DNA of 64,000 nt from Proteus vulgaris (GTDB taxonomy: Bacteria > Pseudomonadota > Gammaproteobacteria > Enterobacterales > Enterobacteriaceae). The notes below the pieces were generated by a model. It saw only the letters and a list, made by a program, of their open reading frames with translations. It did not search any database and was not told where the DNA came from. The translations under genes and the position numbers were made by a program. Positions 26,249 to 35,348 of the stretch are shown piece by piece (position 1 is the stretch's first letter; each line of letters begins with the position of its first letter). Where the stretch lies: assembly GCF_023100685.1 (NCBI RefSeq), contig NZ_CP090064.1, positions 2,356,001 to 2,420,000 of the forward strand, read 5' to 3'.

Positions 26249-27664
26249 CTATTTACGTCGTAATTTTCTACATCCTTCACCGATAATTTCCATTCCTTTT
26301 TCTGTCCTGCTATTCCATTGAAAAGAAGAATTTAAACGAAAGGCATGGTTAAATTGAGAGCTGGTGGAAAACATAGAACCCGGTGCAATACTGACCCCTC
26401 TTTCCAATGCAAAGTGATACAGTTTATTTGCATCAAATGTTGATTCAAATTCTAGCCAGAGAAAATATCCGCCTGTCGGAATATTCACTTTTACATCTTC
26501 AGGTAAATGTGACTGTATGGCTTGTAACATACGATAACGCCTTTGTTCTAATAATAATCTTAATCGACGAAGATGCGTATCATAGCCTCCTTGAGATAGG
26601 TAGTCCGCAATGGCTTGCTGTGTCGGCATACTCGCAGAAACTGTACTCATCATTTGTAGCTGTTGTATTTTTGTTGCGTGTTTTCCTGCAGCAACCCAAC
26701 CTACGCGAAAGCCTGGAGCCAAACATTTAGAAAAAGAAGCACAATGTAATACGCTATTCGTTTTATCAAAGCCTTTTACTGGCATTGGTGCCTTTTGACT
26801 GTTATAGAGTTCTCCATAGACATCATCTTCAATTAACGTTATCTGTTTTTTCGCTAATATCTCCACCAGCCTTATTTTATTTTCATCAGGCATTGTTCCA
26901 CCTAATGGGTTTTGGCAATGACTCATCAACCAACACGCTTTTATATCGTATTGATCCACTACTTTTTCGAGTTCATCTAAACAAATTCCTGTTACAGGAT
27001 CTGTTCGAATCGCAATGGCTTTTAAACGTAAACGTTCAATAGCTTGTAACGCGCCATAAAATGCAGGTGATTCAATCACAACCCAATCACCTGGTTCGGT
27101 TACAGCCTGTAAACTAAAGCTCAATGATTCCATTGCACCCGCAGTAATAACAATGTCATCTGGAGAGACGTGAATGCCTTGCAATGCATAGCGTTGTGCA
27201 ATGTTACGGCGTAACTTTTCATTTCCTGGTGGTAAATTAATTACTGAACTTTGAGGTGCTAAATGCCTTGCTGCCGATGCTAATGCACTGCTGAGTTTAG
27301 GTTGGATAAATAAACTAGGATCGGGAAATGCTGAACCAAAAGGAATAATCTCAGGATCTTTACATGCTTGGAGCACATTAAAAATGGAGGTACTAATCTC
27401 AACATTTTCACTCATGTGTAGTCCTTTACTGGCTGTCACTTGACCAAAGCGTGTATTACGATGTGCAACGTAATAACCTGATTGTGGTCGCGCGGTTATC
27501 CATCCTTGGCTTTCTAATAACTGATACGATTGTAAAACAGTCATTAAACTTAAACCTGATTGTTTTACCGTATCCCGCAATGAAGGTAAACGGTCGCCAG
27601 ATTGCCAGATATTATCTTCAATCTGCTGGCGTATTTGCGCTGCAAGCTGTTCATATCGAGTCAT
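26249..27664 (-). CDS. MocR/PdxR-type regulator: GntR helix-turn-helix fused to aminotransferase
   Basis: 471 residues. An N-terminal GntR winged helix (SGDRLPSLRDTVKQSGLSLM near residues 21-40) joins a class I aminotransferase fold with the PLP lysine in SFSKCLAPGFRVGW near residue 315 and the SHCQNPLGG substrate loop. MocR proteins use PLP or an amino-PLP adduct as the effector. The layout resembles E. coli YdcR. It is divergent from the cytochrome bd genes across 130 nt; whether it controls them is unknown. Confidence 0.92.
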   Translation of the reverse strand: MTRYEQLAAQIRQQIEDNIWQSGDRLPSLRDTVKQSGLSLMTVLQSYQLLESQGWITARPQSGYYVAHRNTRFGQVTASKGLHMSENVEISTSIFNVLQACKDPEIIPFGSAFPDPSLFIQPKLSSALASAARHLAPQSSVINLPPGNEKLRRNIAQRYALQGIHVSPDDIVITAGAMESLSFSLQAVTEPGDWVVIESPAFYGALQAIERLRLKAIAIRTDPVTGICLDELEKVVDQYDIKACWLMSHCQNPLGGTMPDENKIRLVEILAKKQITLIEDDVYGELYNSQKAPMPVKGFDKTNSVLHCASFSKCLAPGFRVGWVAAGKHATKIQQLQMMSTVSASMPTQQAIADYLSQGGYDTHLRRLRLLLEQRRYRMLQAIQSHLPEDVKVNIPTGGYFLWLEFESTFDANKLYHFALERGVSIAPGSMFSTSSQFNHAFRLNSSFQWNSRTEKGMEIIGEGCRKLRRK

Positions 27665-27794
27665 ATAAAACTGTTCACCTCAAAACTGTTATAGTCATTT
27701 TTAAACTTATTGTCACTATTATAGCTTACTGTCATATGGTCTACTAATCCACACGATTTACCTGCAATTTACATATCAATAAAACGAGGTTTTT

Positions 27795-29129
27795 ATGCTT
27801 GGGTTAAGTGCCTTCGATTTGGCGCGTATCCAATTTGCGTTCACAGTTTCTTTTCATATTATCTTCCCCGCAATTACTATCGGACTGGCTAGTTTTTTAG
27901 CTGTATTGGAAGGTTTATGGTTAAAAACTCGCAATAAGGATTATTTAGCGTTATTTCATTTCTGGTCAAAAATATTCGCTGTTAACTTTGCTATGGGTGT
28001 TGTCTCTGGTTTGGTTATGGCCTATCAATTTGGAACCAACTGGAGCTTTTTTTCTGATTTTGCCGGCTCAATTACAGGCCCTTTGCTGACTTATGAAGTA
28101 CTTACCGCTTTCTTCCTAGAAGCGGGTTTTTTGGGTGTAATGCTATTTGGTTGGAATAAAGTGGGTGAAAAACTTCACTTTTTCGCAACCTGTATGGTGG
28201 CATTAGGCACATTGATGTCAACGTTTTGGATCTTGGCATCAAATAGCTGGATGCAGACACCACAAGGATTCGAAATCATTAATAACCAAGTTGTACCCGT
28301 AGATTGGATTGCGGTTATTTTTAACCCCTCTTTCCCTTATCGTCTCGCTCATATGGGTGTTGCCGCATTCCTTGCTTCTGCTTTCTTTATTGCAGCTTCT
28401 GCAGCGTGGCATCTCCTTAAAGGCAATAAAACATCAGCAATGAAAAAGATGCTTTCAATGTCTTTGTGGATGATTTTAATTTTAGCACCAATTCAAGCAC
28501 TCATTGGTGATGTCCATGGTTTAAATACCTTAAAACATCAGCCTGCAAAAATTGCTGCTATTGAAGGCCATTGGGAAAATAAACCGGGTGAAGCAACACC
28601 GTTAATTCTTTTTGGTATGCCTGATATGGATGCTGAAGAAACGAAATATAAGATAGAAATCCCTTATCTTGGCAGCATGATCTTAACTCACAGCTTAGAA
28701 AAACAAGTTCCGGCATTAAAAGAATTCCCTAAAGAAGACCGACCTAATTCACTTATCGTTTTCTGGTCTTTCCGCATTATGGTTGGCCTAGGGATGTTAA
28801 TGATTTTAGTGGGTGTTTGGGGAACTTGGCTGCGATATAAAAAGAGACTTTATGAATCTAAGACCTTCTTACGTTTAACATTTTTAATGGCGCCATCAGG
28901 TCTTATCGCTATTCTTGCAGGTTGGTTTACAACAGAAGTAGGTCGTCAGCCTTGGGTTGTTTATGGCATACAGCGAACACGAGACGCCGTCTCTGCTCAT
29001 GGTGAAATGCATATGAGTATAAGCCTACTGATCTTCTTTGTTGTTTATGGTTCTGTGTTCGGTGTTGGATATGCCTATATGTTAAGACTGATCCGTAAAG
29101 GTACTTCGGAGGTTCATCATGGGAATTGA
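27795..29129 (+). CDS. cioA: Cytochrome bd-type quinol oxidase subunit I, short Q-loop (CIO type)
   Basis: Terminal oxidase subunit that oxidises quinol and carries haems b and d in the inner membrane. The 444 residues are much shorter than E. coli CydA (about 522); the shortening is in the periplasmic Q-loop, as in the cyanide-insensitive oxidase subgroup. Conserved parts include RIQFAFTVSFHIIFPAITIG and EVGRQPWVVYGIQRT (the GRQPW motif). GAGG precedes the ATG. It overlaps subunit II by 11 nt. Confidence 0.92.
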   Translation: MLGLSAFDLARIQFAFTVSFHIIFPAITIGLASFLAVLEGLWLKTRNKDYLALFHFWSKIFAVNFAMGVVSGLVMAYQFGTNWSFFSDFAGSITGPLLTYEVLTAFFLEAGFLGVMLFGWNKVGEKLHFFATCMVALGTLMSTFWILASNSWMQTPQGFEIINNQVVPVDWIAVIFNPSFPYRLAHMGVAAFLASAFFIAASAAWHLLKGNKTSAMKKMLSMSLWMILILAPIQALIGDVHGLNTLKHQPAKIAAIEGHWENKPGEATPLILFGMPDMDAEETKYKIEIPYLGSMILTHSLEKQVPALKEFPKEDRPNSLIVFWSFRIMVGLGMLMILVGVWGTWLRYKKRLYESKTFLRLTFLMAPSGLIAILAGWFTTEVGRQPWVVYGIQRTRDAVSAHGEMHMSISLLIFFVVYGSVFGVGYAYMLRLIRKGTSEVHHGN

Positions 29130-30126
29130 TTTACCCGTTATTTGGTTCATCATCATCGTATTTAGTACATTAATGTATATTGTAATGGATGGCTTCGATC
29201 TCGGTATCGGTATGCTCTATCCATTTATTAAAAGCGACCAAGATCGTGACTTAATGATGAATACCGTAGCCCCAGTGTGGGATGGTAACGAGACATGGTT
29301 AGTCTTGGGGGGAGCTGCATTATTTGGGGCATTTCCGCTTGCTTATGCTGTTATTCTTGATGCATTAGCAATGCCTTTAACTTTAATGCTTGTCGCGCTG
29401 ATTTTCCGTGGTGTTGCCTTTGAATTTCGTTTTAAAGCAGATAACAGTCACAAAAGCTTTTGGGACAAATCCTTTATTTTCGGATCAATACTAGCAACCT
29501 TTATGCAAGGCGTTGTCGTTGGTAGCGTAGTTCAAGGTTTACCTGTTGTTAATCGTACATTTGCAGGTAGCTATTTTGATTGGCTGTCGCCTTTTGCACT
29601 CTTTTGTGGTTTTGGTTTAGTTATCGCCTACTCCTTATTAGGATGTGGCTGGCTAATTATGAAAACCGAAGGCCATTTACAGCAAAATTTATATAAAGTT
29701 GCTAAACCACTGACACTGGTAATGCTTGCTGTGATCGCTGTTGTTAGTGCATGGACGCCACTAGCACAACCTGCCATTGCTGAACGCTGGTTCACGTTAC
29801 CTAACTTGTTCTTCTTTTTGCCCGTTCCACTTTTAGTGTTATACAGCTCATGGCTGATTTTGCGTTCGATAAAAAAACAAGGACATTATCTTCCTTTCTT
29901 TGGAGCATTGGCTTTAATTTTCTTAGGTTTTGCCGGATTAGGCATCAGTATTTGGCCTAACATTATTCCGCCTGCCGTGAGTTTTGTAGCAGCTTCTGCA
30001 CCACCAGAAAGCCAAGGATTTATGCTAGTTGGCGCACTCTTTATTATTCCAATTATTCTCGTTTACACATTCTGGAGTTATTACGTTTTCAGAGGAAAAA
30101 CCAATTATGAAGAAGGCTATCACTGA
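29119..30126 (+). CDS. cioB: Cytochrome bd-type quinol oxidase subunit II
   Basis: 335 residues with eight or more membrane segments. The CydB N-terminal signature is present: YIVMDGFDLGIGMLYPF, then APVWDGNETWLVLGGAALFG. It partners CioA, overlapping it by 11 nt with GGAGG just upstream. Its 3' end overlaps the DUF2474 gene by 20 nt. The three genes form one operon closed by a terminator at 30327. Confidence 0.94.
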   Translation: MGIDLPVIWFIIIVFSTLMYIVMDGFDLGIGMLYPFIKSDQDRDLMMNTVAPVWDGNETWLVLGGAALFGAFPLAYAVILDALAMPLTLMLVALIFRGVAFEFRFKADNSHKSFWDKSFIFGSILATFMQGVVVGSVVQGLPVVNRTFAGSYFDWLSPFALFCGFGLVIAYSLLGCGWLIMKTEGHLQQNLYKVAKPLTLVMLAVIAVVSAWTPLAQPAIAERWFTLPNLFFFLPVPLLVLYSSWLILRSIKKQGHYLPFFGALALIFLGFAGLGISIWPNIIPPAVSFVAASAPPESQGFMLVGALFIIPIILVYTFWSYYVFRGKTNYEEGYH

Positions 30127-30268
30127 TCCACAAATACAAAGCAAACCCTCATTATTAAAAAAATGGGGCTGGCTAATTACAATTTGGTTTTGTAGTGTTT
30201 TAGCTTTATTTGCGGTTTCTTCTCTTTTTCGATTCTTAATGACGCTTGCGGGAATGAAAGTGAAGTAA
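30107..30268 (+). CDS. DUF2474 small membrane subunit of the bd oxidase
   Basis: 53 residues: a short cytoplasmic leader with Lys residues (LLKKWGWLITIWF) and one membrane helix. DUF2474 proteins typically follow cioAB and play a part like CydX, although that is by analogy. I start at ATG 30107 inside cioB, with AGAGGA about 10 nt upstream. A longer frame from 30029 begins in the middle of cioB without a ribosome site. Confidence 0.8.
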   Translation: MKKAITDPQIQSKPSLLKKWGWLITIWFCSVLALFAVSSLFRFLMTLAGMKVK

Positions 30269-30326
30269 AGGCAAAACACACACAGCAATATAAAACATAG
30301 TACCGCACAACGGTAAAATAAACACA

Positions 30327-30357
30327 AAGGGCTGATATTATTTTAGCCCTTTCTTAT
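30327..30357 (+). terminator. Terminator of the cio operon
   Basis: AAAGGGCT / AGCCCTTT, a perfect 8-bp stem with an 11-nt loop, followed by a T-rich tract. Confidence 0.82.
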
Positions 30358-30794
30358 TTCCCATAATTAACTAAAATTAAATCAAACGCATTGATAAAAT
30401 AACTATAAATACATCATTTTTGATTAATAGTAAGGGATAAAATCTTTTTTATTCTGTTATGACGATAAATAAAGATATAAAAAATCCTATAAAAAGCCAT
30501 CTTCACTAGAAATAAAATAGAGTACTTGTTGAATTCAATTTCTAAAGTAATTATGATACCCGCCGCTTAGCACTCCACACCTGTATTAGTTTATAAAGAC
30601 GTATATTGTGCATCATTTAGATATTACCTATTTGATTAACTTAAAAATTAAGCTTATATCCCTATGAAATAGAGGGAATGACCATAATGTCTTTTTAAAA
30701 AATATATTTTGATAATTTAGAATTATCTTAATTGCTAAGAAAGATCACCTAAACTAGGCTTACGTATTGTTGCTACTAAATTAAGGATGAAGTC
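30358..30794. other. Gene-free AT-rich spacer upstream of the DUF805 gene
   Basis: 437 nt. I find no ORF with a ribosome site and no recognised operator. A short inverted repeat around ATCCCTATGAAATAGAGGGA (about 30658-30677) has no T run. The stretch probably carries the DUF805 promoter. Confidence 0.4.
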
Positions 30795-31178
30795 ATGAAT
30801 TGGTATTTGGAAGTCATTAAAAATAATTACGCTAACTTTTCAGGTCGTGCTCGCAGAAAAGAATATTGGATGTTTACTCTGGTAAATACCATTATCATTA
30901 CTGTTCTATATGCTATTTTAATGTCATCAATAGACATGAACACTGGTGAAACGAGTTCATTAGGTTCGATTGTAGGTATTATTATCGGTATTTATTCTTT
31001 AGCTATTATCGTACCTAGCCTTGCTGTAACTATTCGTCGTTTCCACGACCAAGATAAATCAGGTTGGATGTTCTTACTTGCATTTATTCCTGCTGTTGGT
31101 GGATTAATTGTTTTTGTCTTTATGTGCCTAGAAGGAACTAAAGGCGACAACAGATTTGGCCCAGATCCTAAAGCTTAA
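30795..31178 (+). CDS. DUF805 inner-membrane protein
   Basis: 127 residues, typical of DUF805: NNYANFSGRARRKEYWMFTL at the start, RRFHDQDKSGWMFLLAFIP in the middle, and the ending EGTKGDNRFGPDPKA. Three to four membrane segments. Function unknown; E. coli YhaH and YhaI are relatives. It is a monocistronic unit with a ribosome site AAGGATGA and its own terminator. Confidence 0.9.
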   Translation: MNWYLEVIKNNYANFSGRARRKEYWMFTLVNTIIITVLYAILMSSIDMNTGETSSLGSIVGIIIGIYSLAIIVPSLAVTIRRFHDQDKSGWMFLLAFIPAVGGLIVFVFMCLEGTKGDNRFGPDPKA

Positions 31179-31200
31179 TCTATTACTGGCGTCATATAAA

Positions 31201-31251
31201 AATACAGTGAGTATACTATTTTAAGTTTACTCACTGTATTAATTGATTTTT
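31201..31251 (+). terminator. Terminator of the DUF805 gene
   Basis: A 13-bp perfect stem (31201-31213 with 31228-31240), loop of 14 nt, then a T-rich tract. Confidence 0.78.
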
Positions 31252-31492
31252 CTGCCTTTATTTCAACTATCTAAAACTATTTCTTTCTTCAAATAAAATA
31301 ATACCAGCCCCCGCCTACCACATTGTATTTTAGTGTTTTTATTTTCTTCTAATTTCTCTAATTAATGCCTCTGAATTATTACCACAAGCTTATTACATTG
31401 ATTTTTAAGTTTTTTCTTTATCGTAATTTGAGCCTAATCACACAATGATAAGTAAAACATACACCTCACTTTACTAAATCAAAGTTAATGTT

Positions 31493-31511
31493 GATAATGA
31501 CTATCATTATT
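31493..31511. promoter_or_regulatory. Fur box upstream of the siderophore reductase
   Basis: GATAATGACTATCATTATT matches the 19-bp Fur consensus GATAATGATAATCATTATC at 16 positions. It lies 59 nt before the GTG start. A second AATGATAAT half-site follows at 31518. Iron-repressed expression is expected. Confidence 0.85.
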
Positions 31512-31569
31512 AATTGAAAATGATAATATCTACATCGAAAAAACAATTAAATGAGTCAGGTAAAAAAAC

Positions 31570-32415
31570 GTGAGTAACCAAAAAACACCTCAAGAAAAAA
31601 ACATTTATAAACCAGCGCCTCCTCGCCTAGTTCAAGTAAAACGTATTACTGATGTCACGCCAGGAATGCGCTGTATTACCTTTACTAGTGATGATTTAGA
31701 TACTTACCCTGCTGATACAGCGGGCGCACATCTAAAAATATTTTTACCATTAGAAGGTCAAGTGAAGCCTACAGTACCGGGTTTTTCTGAAAAAGGCCCT
31801 AAATGGCCTGAAGGCGAACCAAGATCGATTGTACGAACTTATAGTGTTCGTGCTATTCGCCCAGAGCAAAAAGAGTTAGACATTGAATTTGCCGTTCATG
31901 ACGATGTTGGCCCAGCTATTCATTTTGCACTAAATGCTAAGCAAGGCGACTACATTGGGATCACTAATCCAGGTGGCCCTGATCCCCTTTTAGCCCCTGC
32001 GTCACATTACTATATGGCAGCCGATCCAAGTTCATTACCTGCTTTAATGGCTTTAATTGAAACCATGCAGCCTAATGTTCAAGGAAAAGTCGTTATCCGA
32101 GTAGAAGACGAAACGCATCGTCAAGAAATTAAACGTCCTAATGGATTAGAAATAATCTGGCTGATTGGCTCAGTTGAAGAACAAACTGAAAACTTAATTA
32201 ATGAATTTATGTCATGGGAATTACCTGCTGAAGATGTGGCATTTTGGATTGCAGGTGAAGACAAAATTATTCGTGCATTAAGACGTCATATTCGTCGTGA
32301 TAACGGTTATGATCGTAGCTTAATTTATGCCATTCCTTATTGGCGTTTTGGTTATGACGAAGAAGGTTATCACGCTGAACGTCACCATGTTATGGATAAT
32401 GAAGACGTAAGCTAA
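31570..32415 (+). CDS. Siderophore-interacting protein (NADPH-dependent ferric-chelate reductase)
   Basis: 281 residues of the SIP/ViuB/YqjH family, which reduces cytosolic ferric siderophore complexes. It shows the ferredoxin-reductase-like FAD motif RTYSVRAIRPEQKELDIEF and the C-terminal NAD(P) region DVAFWIAGEDKIIRALRRHI. The start is GTG with a weak ribosome site; the nearby ATG at 31549 is out of frame. The Fur box just upstream fits the role. It stands alone, and a strong terminator follows. Confidence 0.93.
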   Translation: MSNQKTPQEKNIYKPAPPRLVQVKRITDVTPGMRCITFTSDDLDTYPADTAGAHLKIFLPLEGQVKPTVPGFSEKGPKWPEGEPRSIVRTYSVRAIRPEQKELDIEFAVHDDVGPAIHFALNAKQGDYIGITNPGGPDPLLAPASHYYMAADPSSLPALMALIETMQPNVQGKVVIRVEDETHRQEIKRPNGLEIIWLIGSVEEQTENLINEFMSWELPAEDVAFWIAGEDKIIRALRRHIRRDNGYDRSLIYAIPYWRFGYDEEGYHAERHHVMDNEDVS

Positions 32416-32448
32416 GCAATAAATTAAAGATTAAACGTTGGCTGTACA

Positions 32449-32488
32449 GGCTGCATATTAACTCCCTCAATAATATGCAGCCTTTTTT
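32449..32488 (+). terminator. Terminator after the siderophore reductase
   Basis: GGCTGCATATTA / TAATATGCAGCC, a 12-bp perfect stem with a 10-nt loop, then TTTTTT. Confidence 0.92.
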
Positions 32489-32516
32489 ATTTTATAAAAA
32501 ATTTCTTATGCCCAAT

Positions 32517-33302
32517 TTAATCATTATAAGCAGCTAATACATGATGACATAATGTAGATCGCACACAATCTTCCTGCATAAACTTAATCACACCTACTCG
32601 ACTATTAGCCTCAAATCGAATAAGAGCATCCGCTAATCCAGACGGTACACCAGAAGGTAAATCACACTGTGTAATATCTCCATTTACCACAACAGTGACA
32701 TTCTCACCCATTCTAGTTAAGAATAGCTTCATTTGATTCACAGTAACATTCTGTGCTTCATCTAAAATAACAAATGCATTTTCAAAAGTACGGCCTCGCA
32801 TATAAGCAAAAGGTGCAATTTCAACCTTGCCAATTTCAGGACGTAAACAATACTGTAAGAATGAAGCGCCTAAACGTTTCACTAATACGTCGTAGACAGG
32901 ACGAAAATAGGGTGCGAATTTTTCCGCAATATCACCAGGTAAAAACCCAAGATCTTCATCTGCCTGCAACACTGGTCGAGTAACAATAATACGTTCTATT
33001 TCTTTATTAATTAAGGCATCGGCAGCCATTGCAGTACTGAGAAAGGTTTTGCCACACCCTGCTTCCCCTGTAGCGAAAATAAGATCTTGATGTTTAATTG
33101 CATTCATATATTGGCGTTGTACTTCATTGCGAGGAGATAACAAGCGTTCATCACGCTTTTCTCTCGCCATACCAATGGTATCAATATCCCCAAATCCTGG
33201 TAAAACCATAACATTATCTCGATGCGCCCCATTACGTTGTTCTTTACGTGAGGTGCGTTTATTTTCTCGGCGTAAACGTGTTGCTGCTTTTTGTCTACTC
33301 AT
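32517..33302 (-). CDS. phoH: PhoH, phosphate-starvation-inducible ATPase
   Basis: 261 residues closely following E. coli PhoH: basic N-terminus (RQKAATRLRRENKRTSRK), Walker A GEAGCGKTFLS near residue 78, then VTRPVLQADEDLGFLPGDIA and Walker B VILDEAQNVTVNQMKLFLTR. PhoH-type ATPases are thought to act on RNA, but the physiological role is unsettled. A Pho box lies 246 nt upstream and a terminator-like hairpin lies in the leader. Confidence 0.93.
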   Translation of the reverse strand: MSRQKAATRLRRENKRTSRKEQRNGAHRDNVMVLPGFGDIDTIGMAREKRDERLLSPRNEVQRQYMNAIKHQDLIFATGEAGCGKTFLSTAMAADALINKEIERIIVTRPVLQADEDLGFLPGDIAEKFAPYFRPVYDVLVKRLGASFLQYCLRPEIGKVEIAPFAYMRGRTFENAFVILDEAQNVTVNQMKLFLTRMGENVTVVVNGDITQCDLPSGVPSGLADALIRFEANSRVGVIKFMQEDCVRSTLCHHVLAAYND

Positions 33303-33404
33303 AGTGGTATTTACCCTTGTTAGTCTTCAAAAAGTCATCGACATCTCTATTTGTATTCCATTCGCTTACCGATGAGTCCCCTTCAGACTCTGTTTAGTCG
33401 CAGA

Positions 33405-33466
33405 AAACAAAAAAACCGGTCACAATCCTGAACATTAAACATCAATGAACGGTTGTTGCCGGTTTT
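33405..33466 (-). terminator. Terminator-like hairpin in the phoH leader
   Basis: On the minus strand AAAACCGG-CA-ACAA pairs with TTGT-GA-CCGGTTTT around a long loop, followed by a run of seven T. It lies about 100 nt upstream of the phoH ATG and downstream of the Pho box, so transcripts from that box must cross it. Confidence 0.6.
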
Positions 33467-33547
33467 CTGTGAGTAACGAGATATTTCCATTGCTTCTATC
33501 ATTCATATTCCCCATCATGGAGTTAGAGTGAAAATTAACGAAGCTTT

Positions 33548-33565
33548 ATGACAGTATAATGACAA
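33548..33565 (-). promoter_or_regulatory. Pho box upstream of phoH
   Basis: On the minus strand TTGTCAT-TATA-CTGTCAT: two 7-bp PhoB half-sites with the canonical 4-bp spacer. E. coli phoH is a known PhoB target. Confidence 0.85.
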
Positions 33566-33652
33566 AAGAAAAATATTTTCAATACTGAGTCGATCTATAA
33601 CGAGATGAACTTAACATAAAAATAACAATAAATGTTATTTTAGGGGGAGTAA

Positions 33653-34096
33653 ATGAATTTCTTACGATTACCTTTTATTTATTGGTTACTACTTAACCTA
33701 ATTCCATTTATTGGTTTTGAACTTCATTCAGGCTCTCTGAATATGGGTTTCTTTTTTTATTTAGGTTTACTCACGATTACGACTTCTGGGATCTGGCTTT
33801 TTTATTGCCTCTCATTTTTTATTAAACAAAAAACATCTCCTAATCCCAATCACACACCTCGACAATTAGTGACAAGTGGCCCTTATAAAATTAGCCGTAA
33901 TCCTATGTATCTCGGTTTTTTGGATATCAGTATTGGACTGTTTTTTATTTTTGGTAATTGGGGATTTTTGGGTGCTGCGATTGCGTTTTACTTTATTACT
34001 GATCGCTATACGATAGTACGTGAAGAAAAGATCTTAAGTGAGTTATTTCCACAAGCGTGGCAACAATATTGTCGCCACGTTCGTCGTTGGATGTAA
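33653..34096 (+). CDS. Isoprenylcysteine/phospholipid methyltransferase-like membrane protein
   Basis: 147 residues with four membrane segments. The C-terminal half has the ICMT/PEMT pattern: QLVTSGPYKISRNPMYLGFL, then DRYTIVREEKILSELFPQAW and the ending YCRHVRRWM. The family binds S-adenosylmethionine at this region; the bacterial substrates are mostly unknown. GGGGG-AG precedes the ATG. It converges with endA, only 15 nt apart, and no clear terminator lies between. Confidence 0.85.
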   Translation: MNFLRLPFIYWLLLNLIPFIGFELHSGSLNMGFFFYLGLLTITTSGIWLFYCLSFFIKQKTSPNPNHTPRQLVTSGPYKISRNPMYLGFLDISIGLFFIFGNWGFLGAAIAFYFITDRYTIVREEKILSELFPQAWQQYCRHVRRWM

Positions 34097-34111
34097 TCTC
34101 AATAATAACCC

Positions 34112-35095
34112 TTAAGGCTGTTTGCAATTATTTGCTAAACGATAACCAGCCTTAATAGCCTCATTCTCTGTTTTAAAGAAGACAGCATTTTTATCTGACA
34201 TGGTTTTATAACCAGAGCAATGGGCAAAATGATAAATCTTGCTATTTATATTACCCTTAATACTTTCAGATTGTGCTGTACTTACTTGTTTAGGTGTTTC
34301 AGTTTTAGCTTTAGTGACAGGTGCATTATTTGTTGCAGATAATCCGGCACCACTATTTTTATGTCCTAATTGCCACTTCACTTCTCCCGTTACAAAAGGA
34401 TTATGATATCCAACGACACGAGCAATGCGATTATCACGCTCTTTTTCCCATACCGTTGGTGGATAAGCCTTATCCCAAGCCATTAATAATTGTTGTTGCT
34501 GACGTGACATTGAGAGGTTATAGCGGTCATGTAAATAGAAATAGACCCTTGCTACTTGACCTTTCACTTCATTACGAGGCTCAAAGGTGCGTGAAGCAAA
34601 ATCAACACGGCTACGACATTGGCCATATTGGTAAGGCGCTTGAGCAGGTAATTGCCCAAAGCTGAAATTACTACGATCGCCATTAACTTCACCAATAGAA
34701 GGCGCTAAATTATGTAAATCAGCTTCGATCTTGCCAAACACAGGATCGTTTTTCACACAATTAGCTCTTCCTCCATTTTGCCAGCATTGACGCTGATGCC
34801 CAAACACCCATGCAGGAACAATATGTTCCCACTCAATACGTGCAGCTCTTGTTTGTTGTGTTCTTACTTGATAGCCACAACTAGCTAAATCAACACGACC
34901 ACCTGATTTCCCTACCCATTCCCAATCACAGCCACAATAAATCGTTCCTTGTGATTTTTGATTTTGATCATAATAGATACGTTCTTTTGCTATCTCTTTT
35001 GCTTTTGTAAAATTTTCTGGCGCTTGTGCTTGAACATTTAATGTAAAAATAAATAAACCCAACACAACCGCAGTATAGTGTAATATTTTTCTCAA
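34112..35095 (-). CDS. endA: Periplasmic endonuclease I with C-terminal Ada-like metal-binding domain
   Basis: 327 residues. Signal peptide to about residue 24 (VQAQA), then an EndA nuclease core: YCGCDWEW, RIEWEHIVPAWVFG with the catalytic His, DLHNLAPSIGEVNGDRSNF, and paired cysteines. Residues 278-327 add a separate module, KIYHFAHCSGYKTM...FFKTENEAIKAGYR...NNC, resembling the Ada-type zinc-binding fold. E. coli EndA (235 residues) lacks it. The only possible start matching the signal peptide is TTG at 35095, with TAAGG about 10 nt upstream. Non-specific DNA cleavage in the periplasm is expected. Confidence 0.9.
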   Translation of the reverse strand: MRKILHYTAVVLGLFIFTLNVQAQAPENFTKAKEIAKERIYYDQNQKSQGTIYCGCDWEWVGKSGGRVDLASCGYQVRTQQTRAARIEWEHIVPAWVFGHQRQCWQNGGRANCVKNDPVFGKIEADLHNLAPSIGEVNGDRSNFSFGQLPAQAPYQYGQCRSRVDFASRTFEPRNEVKGQVARVYFYLHDRYNLSMSRQQQQLLMAWDKAYPPTVWEKERDNRIARVVGYHNPFVTGEVKWQLGHKNSGAGLSATNNAPVTKAKTETPKQVSTAQSESIKGNINSKIYHFAHCSGYKTMSDKNAVFFKTENEAIKAGYRLANNCKQP

Positions 35096-35348
35096 AGTGG
35101 TATCTGCCTTACGCTTTATTTTATTAAACCCAATAAGAATTATCTTTAATAACCAACTGATAATCTTATTTTTATTTTTCTTTATTTTACCTTTTTTAAA
35201 TTTATTTTGGGCAATCTTTCTTACTATTTTTTATGTAAAAAATAAAACAATAAGCGTGAATGGGAATAGAAAAAGCCGTTATTCTCGACATTAACGCAAA
35301 AGGGATTTGCTATGGTTTAGTCCATCAATGATTTGGAGAAATTTAAAA

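Noticed and set aside
33471..33545. 27-codon leader peptide in the phoH leader (starts ATGATGGGG on the minus strand)
   Set aside because: It has no ribosome site, and its frame simply runs into the hairpin; no sign of codon-based attenuation.
35097..35294. 65-codon plus-strand frame with GTG start just upstream of endA
   Set aside because: It overlaps the endA 5' region, has no ribosome site, and its Phe/Leu/Ile-rich composition is what AT-rich non-coding DNA gives by chance.
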